Assembly: GCA_024743355.1 (NCBI GenBank) | Contig: JANSWS010000020.1 | Location: 1-40,562, forward strand | From: a bacterium | GTDB taxonomy: Bacteria; Planctomycetota; Planctomycetia; Pirellulales; Pirellulaceae | Direction: 5' to 3' | Length of the DNA: 40,562 bases | Shown: one piece after another, positions 29,639 through 38,011 of the stretch | Position numbering within the stretch: the first letter of the stretch is position 1 | Layout: each line of letters opens with the position of its first letter | Program-made: the position numbers and the translations under genes | The notes under the pieces: generated by a model | What the model was told of the DNA's origin: nothing | Seen by the model: the letters and a program-made list of their open reading frames with translations, nothing else | Database searches by the model: none

Positions 29639-30601
29639 ATGTACTTTGGAAATGCTTCTCGCTGGGGTTTGTTAGGCTTGCTGGCTTGCATCACATCCAG
29701 CGTTGGCACGCGAGCCGCCGCACAACACTCCATCGAGCAAGAAAAAGCTGCCTTCTCCGCCGAGCAGCACGACGGTGGGATCACCATCTTCGACGGATCA
29801 ACTCCGGTGCTCAGCTACCAGTCCGCTGTGCGCTCCCGAGACGGGCGGTGGCCTAGAGCAAATTACGTCCATCCTCTGTACGGTTTAGACGGGCAAGTGC
29901 TGACGGAGGACTTTCCCGAGGACCACGGACATCATCGCGGTATATTCTGGGCATGGCATCAGGTTTGGGTGAACGATGTCGCCGCAGGAGATCCCTGGGT
30001 ATGCGAGGATTTTCGCTGGGATGTCGTCCAGATGAATTCCCAGCTCGATTCCACGCAGGCTCTCATTTCAGCCCAAGTTCTATGGCGTTCTCCCAAGATA
30101 CTGGACGAGCAGGGAGATCAGCCGGCCATTGTGCGTGAAGACCTGCGAGTGCAAGTGCATCCCAGAATCGCTGACACGCGCAATGTCGACTTTGAAATCA
30201 CGCTGAACGCGCTGCTCAGCGGAATACGCATTGGCGGATCGGACGACGAGAAAGGTTATGGAGGCTTCTCTCCCCGGCTTAAGCTCGCGGATGACTTGGT
30301 CTTCAGTGGCTCAAGCGGGAATGTTGAACCCACGACCACAGCCGTGGCAGCCGGCCCTTGGTTGAACATTGCGAACACGGAAATGGGCTTCGCGATCTTG
30401 TGTCACCCTGACAACCCAGGCTACCCACAACCATGGATACTACGCCGCGGAAGAAGTATGCAAAATGCGGTTTATCCTGGCCGAGAGCCAGTGTCTCTAC
30501 CGGTGGGTGTGCCGCTCAGGTTAAAATATCGTGTCGTGTTGCACCGTGGGCAGTTGCAGTCAGAAGACCTCACGCGGATGCACGAACAGTATGCCCACTA
30601 G
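29639..30601 (+). CDS. Secreted DUF6807 (PmoA-like) protein
   Basis: 320 residues with a signal peptide (hydrophobic 9-27, cleavage probably near AAA-Q at 26-29). The family hallmark YVHPLYGLDGQVLTEDFPED, followed by HGHHRGIFWAWHQVW, is at about 76-110. These proteins are often auto-annotated as methane oxygenase PmoA, which is misleading; they are abundant in planctomycetes and related bacteria and are probably periplasmic carbohydrate-related proteins, but no reaction is established that I know of. GGGGCTAG lies 5-12 bases before the ATG. Together with the FG-GAP gene downstream it suggests an extracytoplasmic function. Confidence 0.85.
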   Translation: MYFGNASRWGLLGLLACITSSVGTRAAAQHSIEQEKAAFSAEQHDGGITIFDGSTPVLSYQSAVRSRDGRWPRANYVHPLYGLDGQVLTEDFPEDHGHHRGIFWAWHQVWVNDVAAGDPWVCEDFRWDVVQMNSQLDSTQALISAQVLWRSPKILDEQGDQPAIVREDLRVQVHPRIADTRNVDFEITLNALLSGIRIGGSDDEKGYGGFSPRLKLADDLVFSGSSGNVEPTTTAVAAGPWLNIANTEMGFAILCHPDNPGYPQPWILRRGRSMQNAVYPGREPVSLPVGVPLRLKYRVVLHRGQLQSEDLTRMHEQYAH

Positions 30602-30667
30602 TTAAGCCTGCCGACTTTGGTCCCAGTAAGCTCGATAGCTCGACCCAAAATGCCCATCACTGGAAGG

Positions 30668-30811
30668 CAACGCTGTGCAGCATTTTTGCATGGATTTACA
30701 AGCGCGCTGCGCAAGCGAGTGTGTACTCGATGGCGACTGAAACCCACTCGCTCGCGTGTCGTGCTTGTATTTTCGGGCGAGACGCTCGATACAAAATGCT
30801 GCACAGCGTTG
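30668..30811. mobile_element. 144-bp miniature inverted-repeat element with 9-bp target duplication
   Basis: Perfect 19-bp terminal inverted repeats: CAACGCTGTGCAGCATTTT at 30668-30686 and its exact complement at 30793-30811. The element is directly flanked on both sides by ACTGGAAGG (30659-30667 and 30812-30820), a perfect 9-bp duplication. The interior is also palindromic: TACAAGC...AGCGAGTG pairs at about 20 of 25 positions with the opposite arm, leaving a short loop. No transposase is encoded. It lies between the DUF6807 and FG-GAP genes. Confidence 0.88.
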
Positions 30812-31051
30812 ACTGGAAGGGCTACTGCTCCCAGCCACGGTCGGTTTCTTCCGGCTCTTGGGCTGGTGAAAGAAAGAGCTCGCCCCAGCCATGACCCAGC
30901 CACGCCGTGCCGTGACCAACGTGACTTCCAAGCCCGCCTCTCAACTGCAAGGGATTAGTCCATATGTTGCAAAATGACGCTCGCATCTTCGATTTGGACG
31001 GAAACCAATCGCGGCAGTGCATAGTCATGCTCGATCAAAAGTTTTCCGATA

Positions 31052-31111
31052 GTCGCCTTTCGCTCCGCGAAAGTAGCGTTTATCCGCAGCTCTCGCGGAG
31101 CGCAGAGCGGC
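31052..31111. repeat. Dispersed palindrome family A, copy 3
   Basis: Left arm and loop (31052-31089) are identical to copy 2, including the upstream TCCGATA; the right arm (31090-31111) is decayed at its outer end. It lies directly in front of the FG-GAP gene start and extends its frame artificially. Confidence 0.88.
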
Positions 31112-31113
31112 CG

Positions 31114-32391
31114 ATGTGCAGCAAACGAGCCTTACTAGCTTCCGACTCTACGCTAAGTAATCGGCTCGATTGTCCTAAGGGGCGACTGGGAGTATTTCGC
31201 CGTCCCATCGCTGAACTGGTACGCGGGTCTGCTGCGATTTTGATTTTGCTTGGTGTTGTCTCGAACGCTGATCCACTGTTCGGACAATCCGCAACTTTCC
31301 AAGTTCGGCCGCTTGCCCTGGACGCGAACGAAGGTATCGCGGCTGCGGATGTCGATCAGGACGGAAGGGTTGATTTGGTGGCGGGCCGGTTCTGGTACCG
31401 CAATCCCGAATGGATTCCACGACCTGTGCGGCAGATCGATGACTGGAATGGCTATGTGGAAAGCAATGGCGACTATGTTTTTGACGTCAACTCAGATGGT
31501 TACCCAGACGTAATTGCGGGTTCCTTTCTACCTACCGAAATCCACTGGTACCAAAATCCAGGCGCGGAAGGACTACGTTTGGGACAGCTCTGGCAAAAGC
31601 ATTTGCTCCTGGATAGCGAACAGTCTCAAAACGAAGGTGGCATGTTGGAGGACTTGGATGGGGACGGTACCCCCGAGTTGATTATCGATCGTTGGAAAAA
31701 GGACACGCCGATGTTGATTCAGCGGCTGGCACCGGTCGAGAGCGATTCACCCAACAAGCATTACCAACTGGTTACCAGCCGCTTGGGTGAAAGTGGTAAT
31801 GGTCACGGCTTGGCGGTGGGTGATCTGAATGGGGATGGTAGAACCGATGTGCTTGTGGGACAGGGATGGTATGAGCAACCCAGCAGCGATCCCTGGACAC
31901 AGCCTTGGAAATTTCACGCCAGCTGGGATCTACACGCCAGTTTGCCAATGCTCGTCGTCGATCTGGACGGAGATGGCCGGCAGGATCTGATCTATGGTAA
32001 CGGCCATGATTACGGTTTGTTCTGGTGGCAGAACTTGGGGTTGGATGAAAGTGGTACTCCGAAATGGAAGGAGCATTTGATCGATCGCGAATATAGCCAG
32101 CCGCACTGTCTGGCATGGGCCGACTTGGACGGGGATGACCAGCCGGAACTGATTACGGGCAAACGCTACTATGCCCATAACGGCAAGGATCCTGGCGGCC
32201 AAGAAATGCCATGCATGTACTATTACACCTGGGATTCGCAGAAGCTCAGCTTTACGCGGCATACGATTGATGAAGGCCACGTGGGGACAGGTCTGCAAAT
32301 TGTTACTCAAGACTTTGACCAGGATGGAGATACCGACATCGCCGTTGCCGGCAAGAGCGGTACCTACCTCATCACCAACATGCTCAAGTAG
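31114..32391 (+). CDS. Secreted FG-GAP/VCBS repeat protein
   Basis: 425 residues. An N-terminal hydrophobic segment (about 37-50, SAAILILLGVVSNA) after basic residues looks like a signal peptide ending near FGQ. The body is a beta-propeller of FG-GAP repeats with at least seven calcium-loop motifs: DVDQDGRVD, DVNSDGYPD, DLDGDGTPE, DLNGDGRTD, DLDGDGRQD, DLDGDDQPE and DFDQDGDTD. Such proteins bind sugars or surfaces outside the cytoplasm; the ligand is unknown. The frame is open from 30964, but that part runs through palindrome copy 3, so I start at the ATG at 31114; a start even closer to the signal peptide is possible. Confidence 0.85.
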   Translation: MCSKRALLASDSTLSNRLDCPKGRLGVFRRPIAELVRGSAAILILLGVVSNADPLFGQSATFQVRPLALDANEGIAAADVDQDGRVDLVAGRFWYRNPEWIPRPVRQIDDWNGYVESNGDYVFDVNSDGYPDVIAGSFLPTEIHWYQNPGAEGLRLGQLWQKHLLLDSEQSQNEGGMLEDLDGDGTPELIIDRWKKDTPMLIQRLAPVESDSPNKHYQLVTSRLGESGNGHGLAVGDLNGDGRTDVLVGQGWYEQPSSDPWTQPWKFHASWDLHASLPMLVVDLDGDGRQDLIYGNGHDYGLFWWQNLGLDESGTPKWKEHLIDREYSQPHCLAWADLDGDDQPELITGKRYYAHNGKDPGGQEMPCMYYYTWDSQKLSFTRHTIDEGHVGTGLQIVTQDFDQDGDTDIAVAGKSGTYLITNMLK

Positions 32392-32411
32392 GCTTGGCCT
32401 GAGTCACGCTC

Positions 32412-33194
32412 TTACTGGCCGCCATCTTGAGGGATCGGCCAGTTGAGCGCGGCTGTGAAACCGCCATCCACGCGAACCACTTGGCCCGTCATAAAGGCGG
32501 ATGCTTCGGAAGCCAGGAATACGGCCGCGCCAATCATGTCTTCCGGCTTTCCGAGTCGTCCAACCGGCGTGTTGGTAATGCCCCATTCCTGCATGGTAGC
32601 GTCGGACCAGAGTTTGTTCGTCAAGTCCGTCAAGATGAAACCCGGCGCGATGGAGTTTACTCGCACGCCGCCCGGTCCCCATTCCAAGGCCAGCCCGCGC
32701 GTCATGGCGACCACGGCATTTTTGCTCATCGCATAAGGTAAGACGTTTTTGACGGGTGCGTAGGTATTTAGCGAGTCGACGTTGACGATGCTGCCACTGC
32801 CTTGTTCAAGCATTTGGCGGCCGACGGCTTGCACCATGAAGAATGCGCCCTTTTGATTGATGTCCACCACGTAATCGTATTGCTCTTCCGTGAACTCCAA
32901 AGTCGGTTGGCGGATGTTGACCCCGGCCACATTCAGCAAGACGTCGATTCTGCCATATTGCTCCATAACTGAAGCGACACATTGCTCAATCGATTGCGAG
33001 TTAGCGACGTCGCAAACTCGATAATCACTGGCGAGATCTTTCGATGTGGCCTTGAGTACATCTTCCTGTCGGCCGGTAACAATGACCTTGGCGCCGCGAT
33101 CGGCAAAGCCTTTTGCCATGGCCTTTCCAATACCGCGACTTCCACCGGACACTAAGGTCACCTTGTCGGCGACGCTGAAAAGTTGATCTTGCAT
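32412..33194 (-). CDS. Short-chain dehydrogenase/reductase, sugar-acid type
   Basis: 260 residues of the classical SDR family: cofactor motif SGGSRGIGKA (16-25), NVAG (88-91), and catalytic Ser141, Tyr154 and Lys158 (YAMSK), ending DGGFTAALNWPIPQDGGQ. It is closest in style to 2-deoxy-gluconate 3-dehydrogenase (KduD) or gluconate 5-dehydrogenase, but SDR substrate cannot be read from sequence. The ATG at 33194 has GAGGA 6 bases upstream, a strong ribosome site, so the longer frame to 33230 is rejected. It is divergent from the enolase-superfamily gene; both may act on sugar acids. Confidence 0.9.
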   Translation of the reverse strand: MQDQLFSVADKVTLVSGGSRGIGKAMAKGFADRGAKVIVTGRQEDVLKATSKDLASDYRVCDVANSQSIEQCVASVMEQYGRIDVLLNVAGVNIRQPTLEFTEEQYDYVVDINQKGAFFMVQAVGRQMLEQGSGSIVNVDSLNTYAPVKNVLPYAMSKNAVVAMTRGLALEWGPGGVRVNSIAPGFILTDLTNKLWSDATMQEWGITNTPVGRLGKPEDMIGAAVFLASEASAFMTGQVVRVDGGFTAALNWPIPQDGGQ

Positions 33195-33223
33195 ACTGGT
33201 CCTCAGGTCAGAATTCAAAGCCC

Positions 33224-33297
33224 ACATCATAACGTAGCTACGCTCGCCAGAGCGTGGAAGACATCATAACGTAGCTACGCTCGCCAGAGCGAGGAAG
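33224..33297. repeat. 37-bp tandem duplication containing the ACGCTCGCCAGAGCGT palindrome
   Basis: Two 37-bp copies (33224-33260 and 33261-33297) beginning ACATCATAACGTAGCTACGC, with one mismatch (AGCGTGG and AGCGAGG). Each holds the hairpin ACGCTC-GCCA-GAGCGT, the same core as at 14334-14350. It lies in the divergent promoter region of the SDR and enolase-like genes. Confidence 0.9.
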
Positions 33298-33315
33298 TCG
33301 CGTGTCGGTGTAACG

Positions 33316-33373
33316 CAATCCACCTTCTGATTCAGGAAACGACCACAATCCACCTTCTGGCGAAGGTAGCTAC
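33316..33373. repeat. CAATCCACCTTCTG direct repeat with hairpin
   Basis: CAATCCACCTTCTG occurs at 33316-33329 and 33346-33359; the second copy continues into ACCTTCTGGCGAAGGTAGCTAC, which forms the hairpin ACCTTC-TGGC-GAAGGT (33352-33367). Another short palindromic repeat of the intergenic kind. Confidence 0.7.
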
Positions 33374-33442
33374 AGCCTTTAGCAATGCATTCGTGGCCTG
33401 CAGTCGATTGGATATACTTCAGGGTCATATTCCGGAGATCTT

Positions 33443-34906
33443 ATGAGCTACAAAATCGAGTCCCTGAGTTTTTTCGTGCGCGAAACCCTGCCTGCCCGTT
33501 TTCCTTCAGCTCTGGGCAAGGCGGCCATAAGTGGGGAGCAACCGAAGCGGGAAACGAGCCCCATTTGTCACTTGCGATTGGTGCTGAGCGACAGCAGCGG
33601 CGAGACGACTTGGGGCTGTTCTGCGGATCGACTGTCTGTCCGCTGGCTCGACAAGCGGCCCGGACGTGACACAGGGCTTAAACGACGAGAATTGGCCGTA
33701 CTGTTAGAACAGACCCGCCAACTCTACATGGAAGAGCCGAACTTCGATTCTCCCTTTGCCAAATGGCTCCGTCTTCATCCTCTCGTCATGCAGCGGGGAA
33801 GGGCGATGAATCAGGAATCGCTGACCTCCGCGTTTGCGTCGTCACTTTTCGAGCGGGCACTATTGGATGCCGTTTGTCGCTTGGCGGAACGGCCTCTGTT
33901 CGTGATGTTGAAACAGGATGCATTAGGGATCAACCTAGCCGATTTGAACTCGGATCTGGCTGGGCAGAACCTGGCGGATTACCTGCCGCAGTTGCCAACG
34001 ACCGAAATCGCGGTTCGACACACAGTCGGGTTGTTTGATCCACTTACCGATGAAGACTGGCCGGCTGCGCAGCGAGTCCACGATGGCCTGCCAGAAACAC
34101 TCCAGGAATACATTCAACAGCAGGGAATTCGCTACTTCAAAGTGAAGCTCTCCGGCGATGTCGCCGCGGATCTAAAACGACTGGCCCGCTTATGGGATAT
34201 CATGCCCTTTTCACGACAGCCTGTGATCACTTTGGATGCCAACGAAGCCTTTGCAGACGTCGAAAACTTGGCTAATTTCGTGTCGCGGTTGCAGAAGGAG
34301 CAATTGGGCCTGTTTCAACACGTCGCCTATATCGAGCAACCGCTACCACGGAACATTGCGCTGCTGCCGCGGTTGAGTCGCTCGTTGCGCGACATCGGGC
34401 GCATGAAGCCACTGATCATTGACGAATCCGACGGCACTCTGGATTCTTGCCGTCAAGCGCTCAACGTCGGATATGCCGGAACCTCGCATAAGAACTGCAA
34501 AGGTTTCTACAAATCATTAGCCAACATGTGCTTGTTGAGCATGACAGCCGCCGCCGATCCACAGCCGATCACTATCTTGAGTGGGGAGGACCTGCAAAAC
34601 TTGCCGGTCGTTCCACTGCAGCAAGATCTGATCAGTGTCGGTTGCTTGGGGCTGACACATTGCGAACGCAATGGTCATCACTACAACCACGGTTTGTCGA
34701 TGCTGCCGCCCGACGAGAAGCAAAAGGTCCTGTCCCGCCACCCAGATCTCTACGCACAGCGTAATGGCGAAGGCTTTTTGCGGATCCAAGCAGGCATGAT
34801 TCAATGCGACAGTTTGCACCAGACCGGGTATGGTATTCAGGACGAGCCCGATTGGTCGTCCATGCAGCCAATGTCCGATTGGCTACAACGGGCCCATCCT
34901 CAGTAG
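33443..34906 (+). CDS. Enolase-superfamily protein (mandelate racemase/muconate lactonizing type)
   Basis: 487 residues, longer than the usual 360-400. The barrel shows the superfamily residues in order: Lys233-x-Lys235 (YFKVKLSG), metal ligands Asp265 (TLDANEAF), Glu298 (YIEQPLP) and Asp328/Glu329 (IIDESDGTLDS), and a terminal base candidate His349-Lys350 (SHKNCKGFYKS). The extra length is mostly N-terminal (about 60-180) and C-terminal. Acid sugars are the likely substrates; the exact reaction is unknown. GGAG lies 6 bases before the ATG at 33443. Divergent from the SDR gene across a repeat-rich promoter region. Confidence 0.85.
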   Translation: MSYKIESLSFFVRETLPARFPSALGKAAISGEQPKRETSPICHLRLVLSDSSGETTWGCSADRLSVRWLDKRPGRDTGLKRRELAVLLEQTRQLYMEEPNFDSPFAKWLRLHPLVMQRGRAMNQESLTSAFASSLFERALLDAVCRLAERPLFVMLKQDALGINLADLNSDLAGQNLADYLPQLPTTEIAVRHTVGLFDPLTDEDWPAAQRVHDGLPETLQEYIQQQGIRYFKVKLSGDVAADLKRLARLWDIMPFSRQPVITLDANEAFADVENLANFVSRLQKEQLGLFQHVAYIEQPLPRNIALLPRLSRSLRDIGRMKPLIIDESDGTLDSCRQALNVGYAGTSHKNCKGFYKSLANMCLLSMTAAADPQPITILSGEDLQNLPVVPLQQDLISVGCLGLTHCERNGHHYNHGLSMLPPDEKQKVLSRHPDLYAQRNGEGFLRIQAGMIQCDSLHQTGYGIQDEPDWSSMQPMSDWLQRAHPQ

Positions 34907-34920
34907 TAGCCATCACACGC

Positions 34921-35038
34921 AAAGTAGCCATCACGCTCCGACGTGATGTAGCCTTCCAGTTCGAGCATCACATCCTGATGCCCAAAGTAGCCATCACGTT
35001 CCGTCGTGATGCAGTCCTCAAAAATCACGCTCCGTTGT
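34921..35038. repeat. Array of ATCACG-x-CGTGAT palindromes
   Basis: AAAGTAGCCATCACG(C/T)TCCG(A/T)CGTGATG occurs at 34921-34948 and 34984-35011. A partial third copy (ATCACGCTCCGTTGTG) follows near 35023, and a related GCATCACATCCTGATGC hairpin sits between them. Fragments also start near 34906. The spacing and loop variation suggest duplications of one hairpin unit after the enolase-like gene. Confidence 0.85.
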
Positions 35039-35126
35039 GCAGCTCCCAGTTTCATGCTTAGACGTGCTACAGCACTCGACAGCAAGCATGCTACCCGACA
35101 ACATAGAACCCGACTAACCTAGAAAA

Positions 35127-35152
35127 CGCCGCCGCGAACGAACGCGGCGGCG
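35127..35152 (-). terminator. Terminator of the htrA gene
   Basis: CGCCGCCGCG, loop of six, CGCGGCGGCG: a perfect 10-pair stem 33 bases after the htrA stop. On the minus strand the stem is followed by TTTTCT, fitting intrinsic termination. Confidence 0.85.
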
Positions 35153-35184
35153 TGAATTGACTGAGCGGCACAGACTAAGCTTGA

Positions 35185-36726
35185 CTAGCGGAAGGTCGAT
35201 TGCAGACTCAGCAGCCGATTACCCCGCTGGATGATCATGCGGTAGGAGTTTTCGGCTTGATCGAAGGCTTGTTCCAAGTCTTTGATCGAGTTGACCGCCA
35301 CATCGTTGATTTCCAAAATCACATCGCCAGGGCGAATGCCCATTTGTGCTCCTGCTCCGCGACGGTCAATTTGAGTTACTACGACTCCGCTGTCCGTTTC
35401 CAATTCGCGCTTCATTCGGGGCGTTAGTTCTTGAACTACGATGCCCATGGAAGCGATTTCGGATTCCGGCAGTATGCTGCTGATTCGCTCTTCATTCAGC
35501 TCGCCGGTAGTGACTGCCAGATTGAACGGCTGTCCCTGCCGAAAACCTTCGAAAATTAGCTGCGTACCCGGACGCGTCATGGCCACCGCGTTGCGCAACT
35601 GGGCGATCGAGCGTATGGGCCGACCATTCAGACTGGTTACCACGTCGCCGGGTTGCAGCCTTCCTTGATCTGCAGGTCCACCTTTTTCGACCACTTCGAT
35701 AGCCGCGCCACGCAGCACGCCGGCAGGCAAGCGATATTCGGCAGCGTTTTCCGCAGTCACATCCGCCAACAGAGCACCGATGTAGCCTCGGACCACCCGC
35801 CCGTTGGACTTTAAGTCCTCCACGATGCGGCCCGCCATATTGCTGGGAATCGCGAATCCGACACCCGCGTTGGTGCCCGTCCTTGAGTTGATTGCTGTGT
35901 TGATTCCGATGACTTCTCCCCGCAAATTGATCAACGGGCCGCCACTGTTTCCGGGATTGATAGCTGCATCCGTTTGCAGAAAGTCCTCGTAGCCGCCCGA
36001 GATGATCTCCGCTTGGCGGTTGGTGGCAGAAATAATCCCCGCGGTTACTGTTTGGTCCAAGCCGAAGGGACTGCCAATGGCGATCACCCAATCACCTACT
36101 TGCATGGCGGATGAATCTCCTAGCCTGGCAGCCACCAGATTGCCCGCGTCAATCTTCAGAACGGCCACATCGCTCTTCGAATCTGTACCGATAACTTCCG
36201 CTTCGAAGGTGCGGCCATCGCTCAGTTCGACTTGGAGTTCGTCGGCACGACTGACGACGTGGTTGTTGGTCAGGATGTAGCCATCTGGAGAAACGATGAC
36301 GCCGGAACCCAAGCCCGTCTGAACCTTGCGGCGGTCCGAGCGTCCATTCAGCTCGGGCTCCTCCGGTTCGACTTCTTCCAGACCACGCAGCTGTTCGAAA
36401 AGTTCGTCAGGAATCATGCCTCGCAAATCCTCCAAATCCCGGAAGCCGAAGCTGTTCCCGCCCATCCGAACTTGCATCCGCGAGGGCTCGCTTAAAGAAG
36501 TGATCGTCACAACGGAAGGTCTCAATATCTTGGCTGCGTAGCGAAAAGCATCGGACAGCCGGTCGGCGCCGATCAGCCGCTCTTCCTGGTCCGCATCCGT
36601 CGCCAAAGGCTGCTGTGCGAGTAACGAAGATGCATCCAACAAGTTCATGGAGGCCATTGCAATCAACAGCCCGCTCGCAAGGTAGACCGTAGAAGAGTGA
36701 CGAAAACTCAGGAGTTTTGCTGTCAT
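35185..36726 (-). CDS. Periplasmic serine protease, HtrA/DegP (Do) family
   Basis: 513 residues: signal peptide (about 14-38, ending LLAQQP), trypsin-like domain with catalytic His156 (TNNHVV), Asp186 (SKSDVAVL) and Ser261 (NPGNSGGPL), and two PDZ domains (about 300-400 and 420-513). An acidic loop (EEVEPEEPE, about 117-125) precedes the protease core, at the position of the regulatory LA loop. It degrades or holds misfolded envelope proteins. Start: ATG at 36726 with a near-perfect GGAGGAA 5 bases upstream; the longer frame to 36786 is rejected. Symbol degP/degQ cannot be separated by sequence alone. Confidence 0.95.
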   Translation of the reverse strand: MTAKLLSFRHSSTVYLASGLLIAMASMNLLDASSLLAQQPLATDADQEERLIGADRLSDAFRYAAKILRPSVVTITSLSEPSRMQVRMGGNSFGFRDLEDLRGMIPDELFEQLRGLEEVEPEEPELNGRSDRRKVQTGLGSGVIVSPDGYILTNNHVVSRADELQVELSDGRTFEAEVIGTDSKSDVAVLKIDAGNLVAARLGDSSAMQVGDWVIAIGSPFGLDQTVTAGIISATNRQAEIISGGYEDFLQTDAAINPGNSGGPLINLRGEVIGINTAINSRTGTNAGVGFAIPSNMAGRIVEDLKSNGRVVRGYIGALLADVTAENAAEYRLPAGVLRGAAIEVVEKGGPADQGRLQPGDVVTSLNGRPIRSIAQLRNAVAMTRPGTQLIFEGFRQGQPFNLAVTTGELNEERISSILPESEIASMGIVVQELTPRMKRELETDSGVVVTQIDRRGAGAQMGIRPGDVILEINDVAVNSIKDLEQAFDQAENSYRMIIQRGNRLLSLQSTFR

Positions 36727-36955
36727 GAGTTCCTCCGAACGAAATCGTTTAGCGTTTTCCTGAAAAAACCTAAGTCTTTGATTCACTTGTATTTATTTCA
36801 CGTGATCGAGGCAAGTTCAGTGAAGGAGCGAAGTGAGTTTCCCCCCATAAATGGCGAGAATTCTCAGGCCTGTTCCAACTTGAAATCTGTTGCGCTACGC
36901 CGGCATTTGTTGCAGCTCAGACCGATTTTTTTTCAGTTGAGATTCTGAGGGGGCA

Positions 36956-37113
36956 TTAATTGGACAGCGCCACATTCGATTAGCCGTATGGGCTTTGGCC
37001 GGCGTTAGCCCCGGTTTTCGAAGGGCTTAAGCACCACTTAACCAGACATCGCCTAATCACGGTTCACCAAGGAATTGCCAGGAGCTTTATCGCAAGTGGC
37101 GCTGTCCAATTAA
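36956..37113. mobile_element. 158-bp miniature inverted-repeat element
   Basis: Perfect 18-bp inverted ends: TTAATTGGACAGCGCCAC at 36956-36973 and its complement at 37096-37113. If TTAA (36956-36959 and 37110-37113) is the target duplication, the ends are TTGGACAGCGCCAC; a TA duplication would also fit. The 120-base interior has no gene. It lies in the 433-base spacer between htrA and the rhomboid gene; the other parts of that spacer show nothing notable. Confidence 0.8.
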
Positions 37114-37159
37114 GTTGCTTACTTGTGCCACATTTAGCGGAACGTGAATTCTGCTGTCA

Positions 37160-37798
37160 CTAATCTGCTGTCAATAGTCTATGCGTCGCGGCCAGTCCGA
37201 AAGCATTTCTTACATTCACATAGCTTGGCAGAGCCAGCAGTAGACCGACCAATGCTCCCATCAAATGGGCCCAGGGAACCGGGATGAAGCTGGTGTCTTG
37301 TACAAATAGAACATTCCCGCTCACAAACTCGTAGAAAATCTTCCCGCACATGAGCGTCCATAGACCCGCAAACAGCCATGCTCTTTTGTCTTGGGACTTA
37401 AACTTATCCAACGCCTGCCGTGCCATGAGCAGGCTGAAGATTGCGGTATCCAGACCACTCAGACCGCGGTAGGTAGCCAGTTCGGGTTGGCAAATGCCCA
37501 GACTGATTGGAATCGCCGCAGCCGCCACCAGCAGAGTCGCATAGTATCGGGTTTGCATCCATGCTTCGCACAGCGCCCCCAGGCTGGCAAACATCAGCAG
37601 GTCCCACAGCAAATGGTCTCCGTTCCAATGCAGCAAGTGGCAGACGAGCAGGTTGGGCGAAGCCCATCGGTTCGTCCCGATTTGGTCCAGCCCCAGACTG
37701 TCAACCATTCCAGAAAAGCAAAATGCCAGCAGGCACAAGGCCGCCATACCCAGCGTCACCGGATATTGATTGATCACGTTTAAGCTGTCACGCTTCAT
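37160..37798 (-). CDS. Rhomboid-family intramembrane protease, rhombosortase-like
   Basis: 212 residues with about six membrane helices. Rhombosortase-style landmarks: HLLHWNGDHLLWDLLMF (54-70), YRGLSG with nucleophile Ser114, and PWAHLMGALVG with catalytic His178; the Ser-His dyad is therefore intact. Rhombosortases cleave C-terminal GlyGly-CTERM tails of exported proteins. The gene directly upstream encodes a protein with such a tail, suggesting it is the substrate. I chose the ATG at 37798 with GGAG 6 bases upstream; a GTG at 37987 would add 63 residues and reach within 24 bases of the neighbour's stop, and cannot be excluded. Family call is from motifs, not a search. Confidence 0.78.
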   Translation of the reverse strand: MKRDSLNVINQYPVTLGMAALCLLAFCFSGMVDSLGLDQIGTNRWASPNLLVCHLLHWNGDHLLWDLLMFASLGALCEAWMQTRYYATLLVAAAAIPISLGICQPELATYRGLSGLDTAIFSLLMARQALDKFKSQDKRAWLFAGLWTLMCGKIFYEFVSGNVLFVQDTSFIPVPWAHLMGALVGLLLALPSYVNVRNAFGLAATHRLLTAD

Positions 37799-38011
37799 GT
37801 CATACTCCGCGGCATGTTCAGATTTTGCAACTCGCAGCGCGTGCCTTGCTGATTCTCGAGCTTCCGCGTTTGTCAACGGGCGGCGGCCGCGTTTGAGCGC
37901 TATCAGCAACTTGGACTCTTCAACGGAACTCGACGCCAGACCGCATGAGAATACGGTCGGCGCCTGAGTCCTTTCCTGTCCTGTCACAGGCGGCTTCTTA
38001 TGGGCCGCGGG

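Noticed and set aside
29639-30601. Annotation as methane monooxygenase subunit PmoA
   Set aside because: The protein has a signal peptide and DUF6807 motifs, and no membrane-spanning pMMO sequence; the old family name is misleading.
30964-31113. 50-codon N-terminal extension of the FG-GAP protein
   Set aside because: It translates a dispersed palindrome that also appears outside genes, and it would bury the signal peptide far from the N-terminus.
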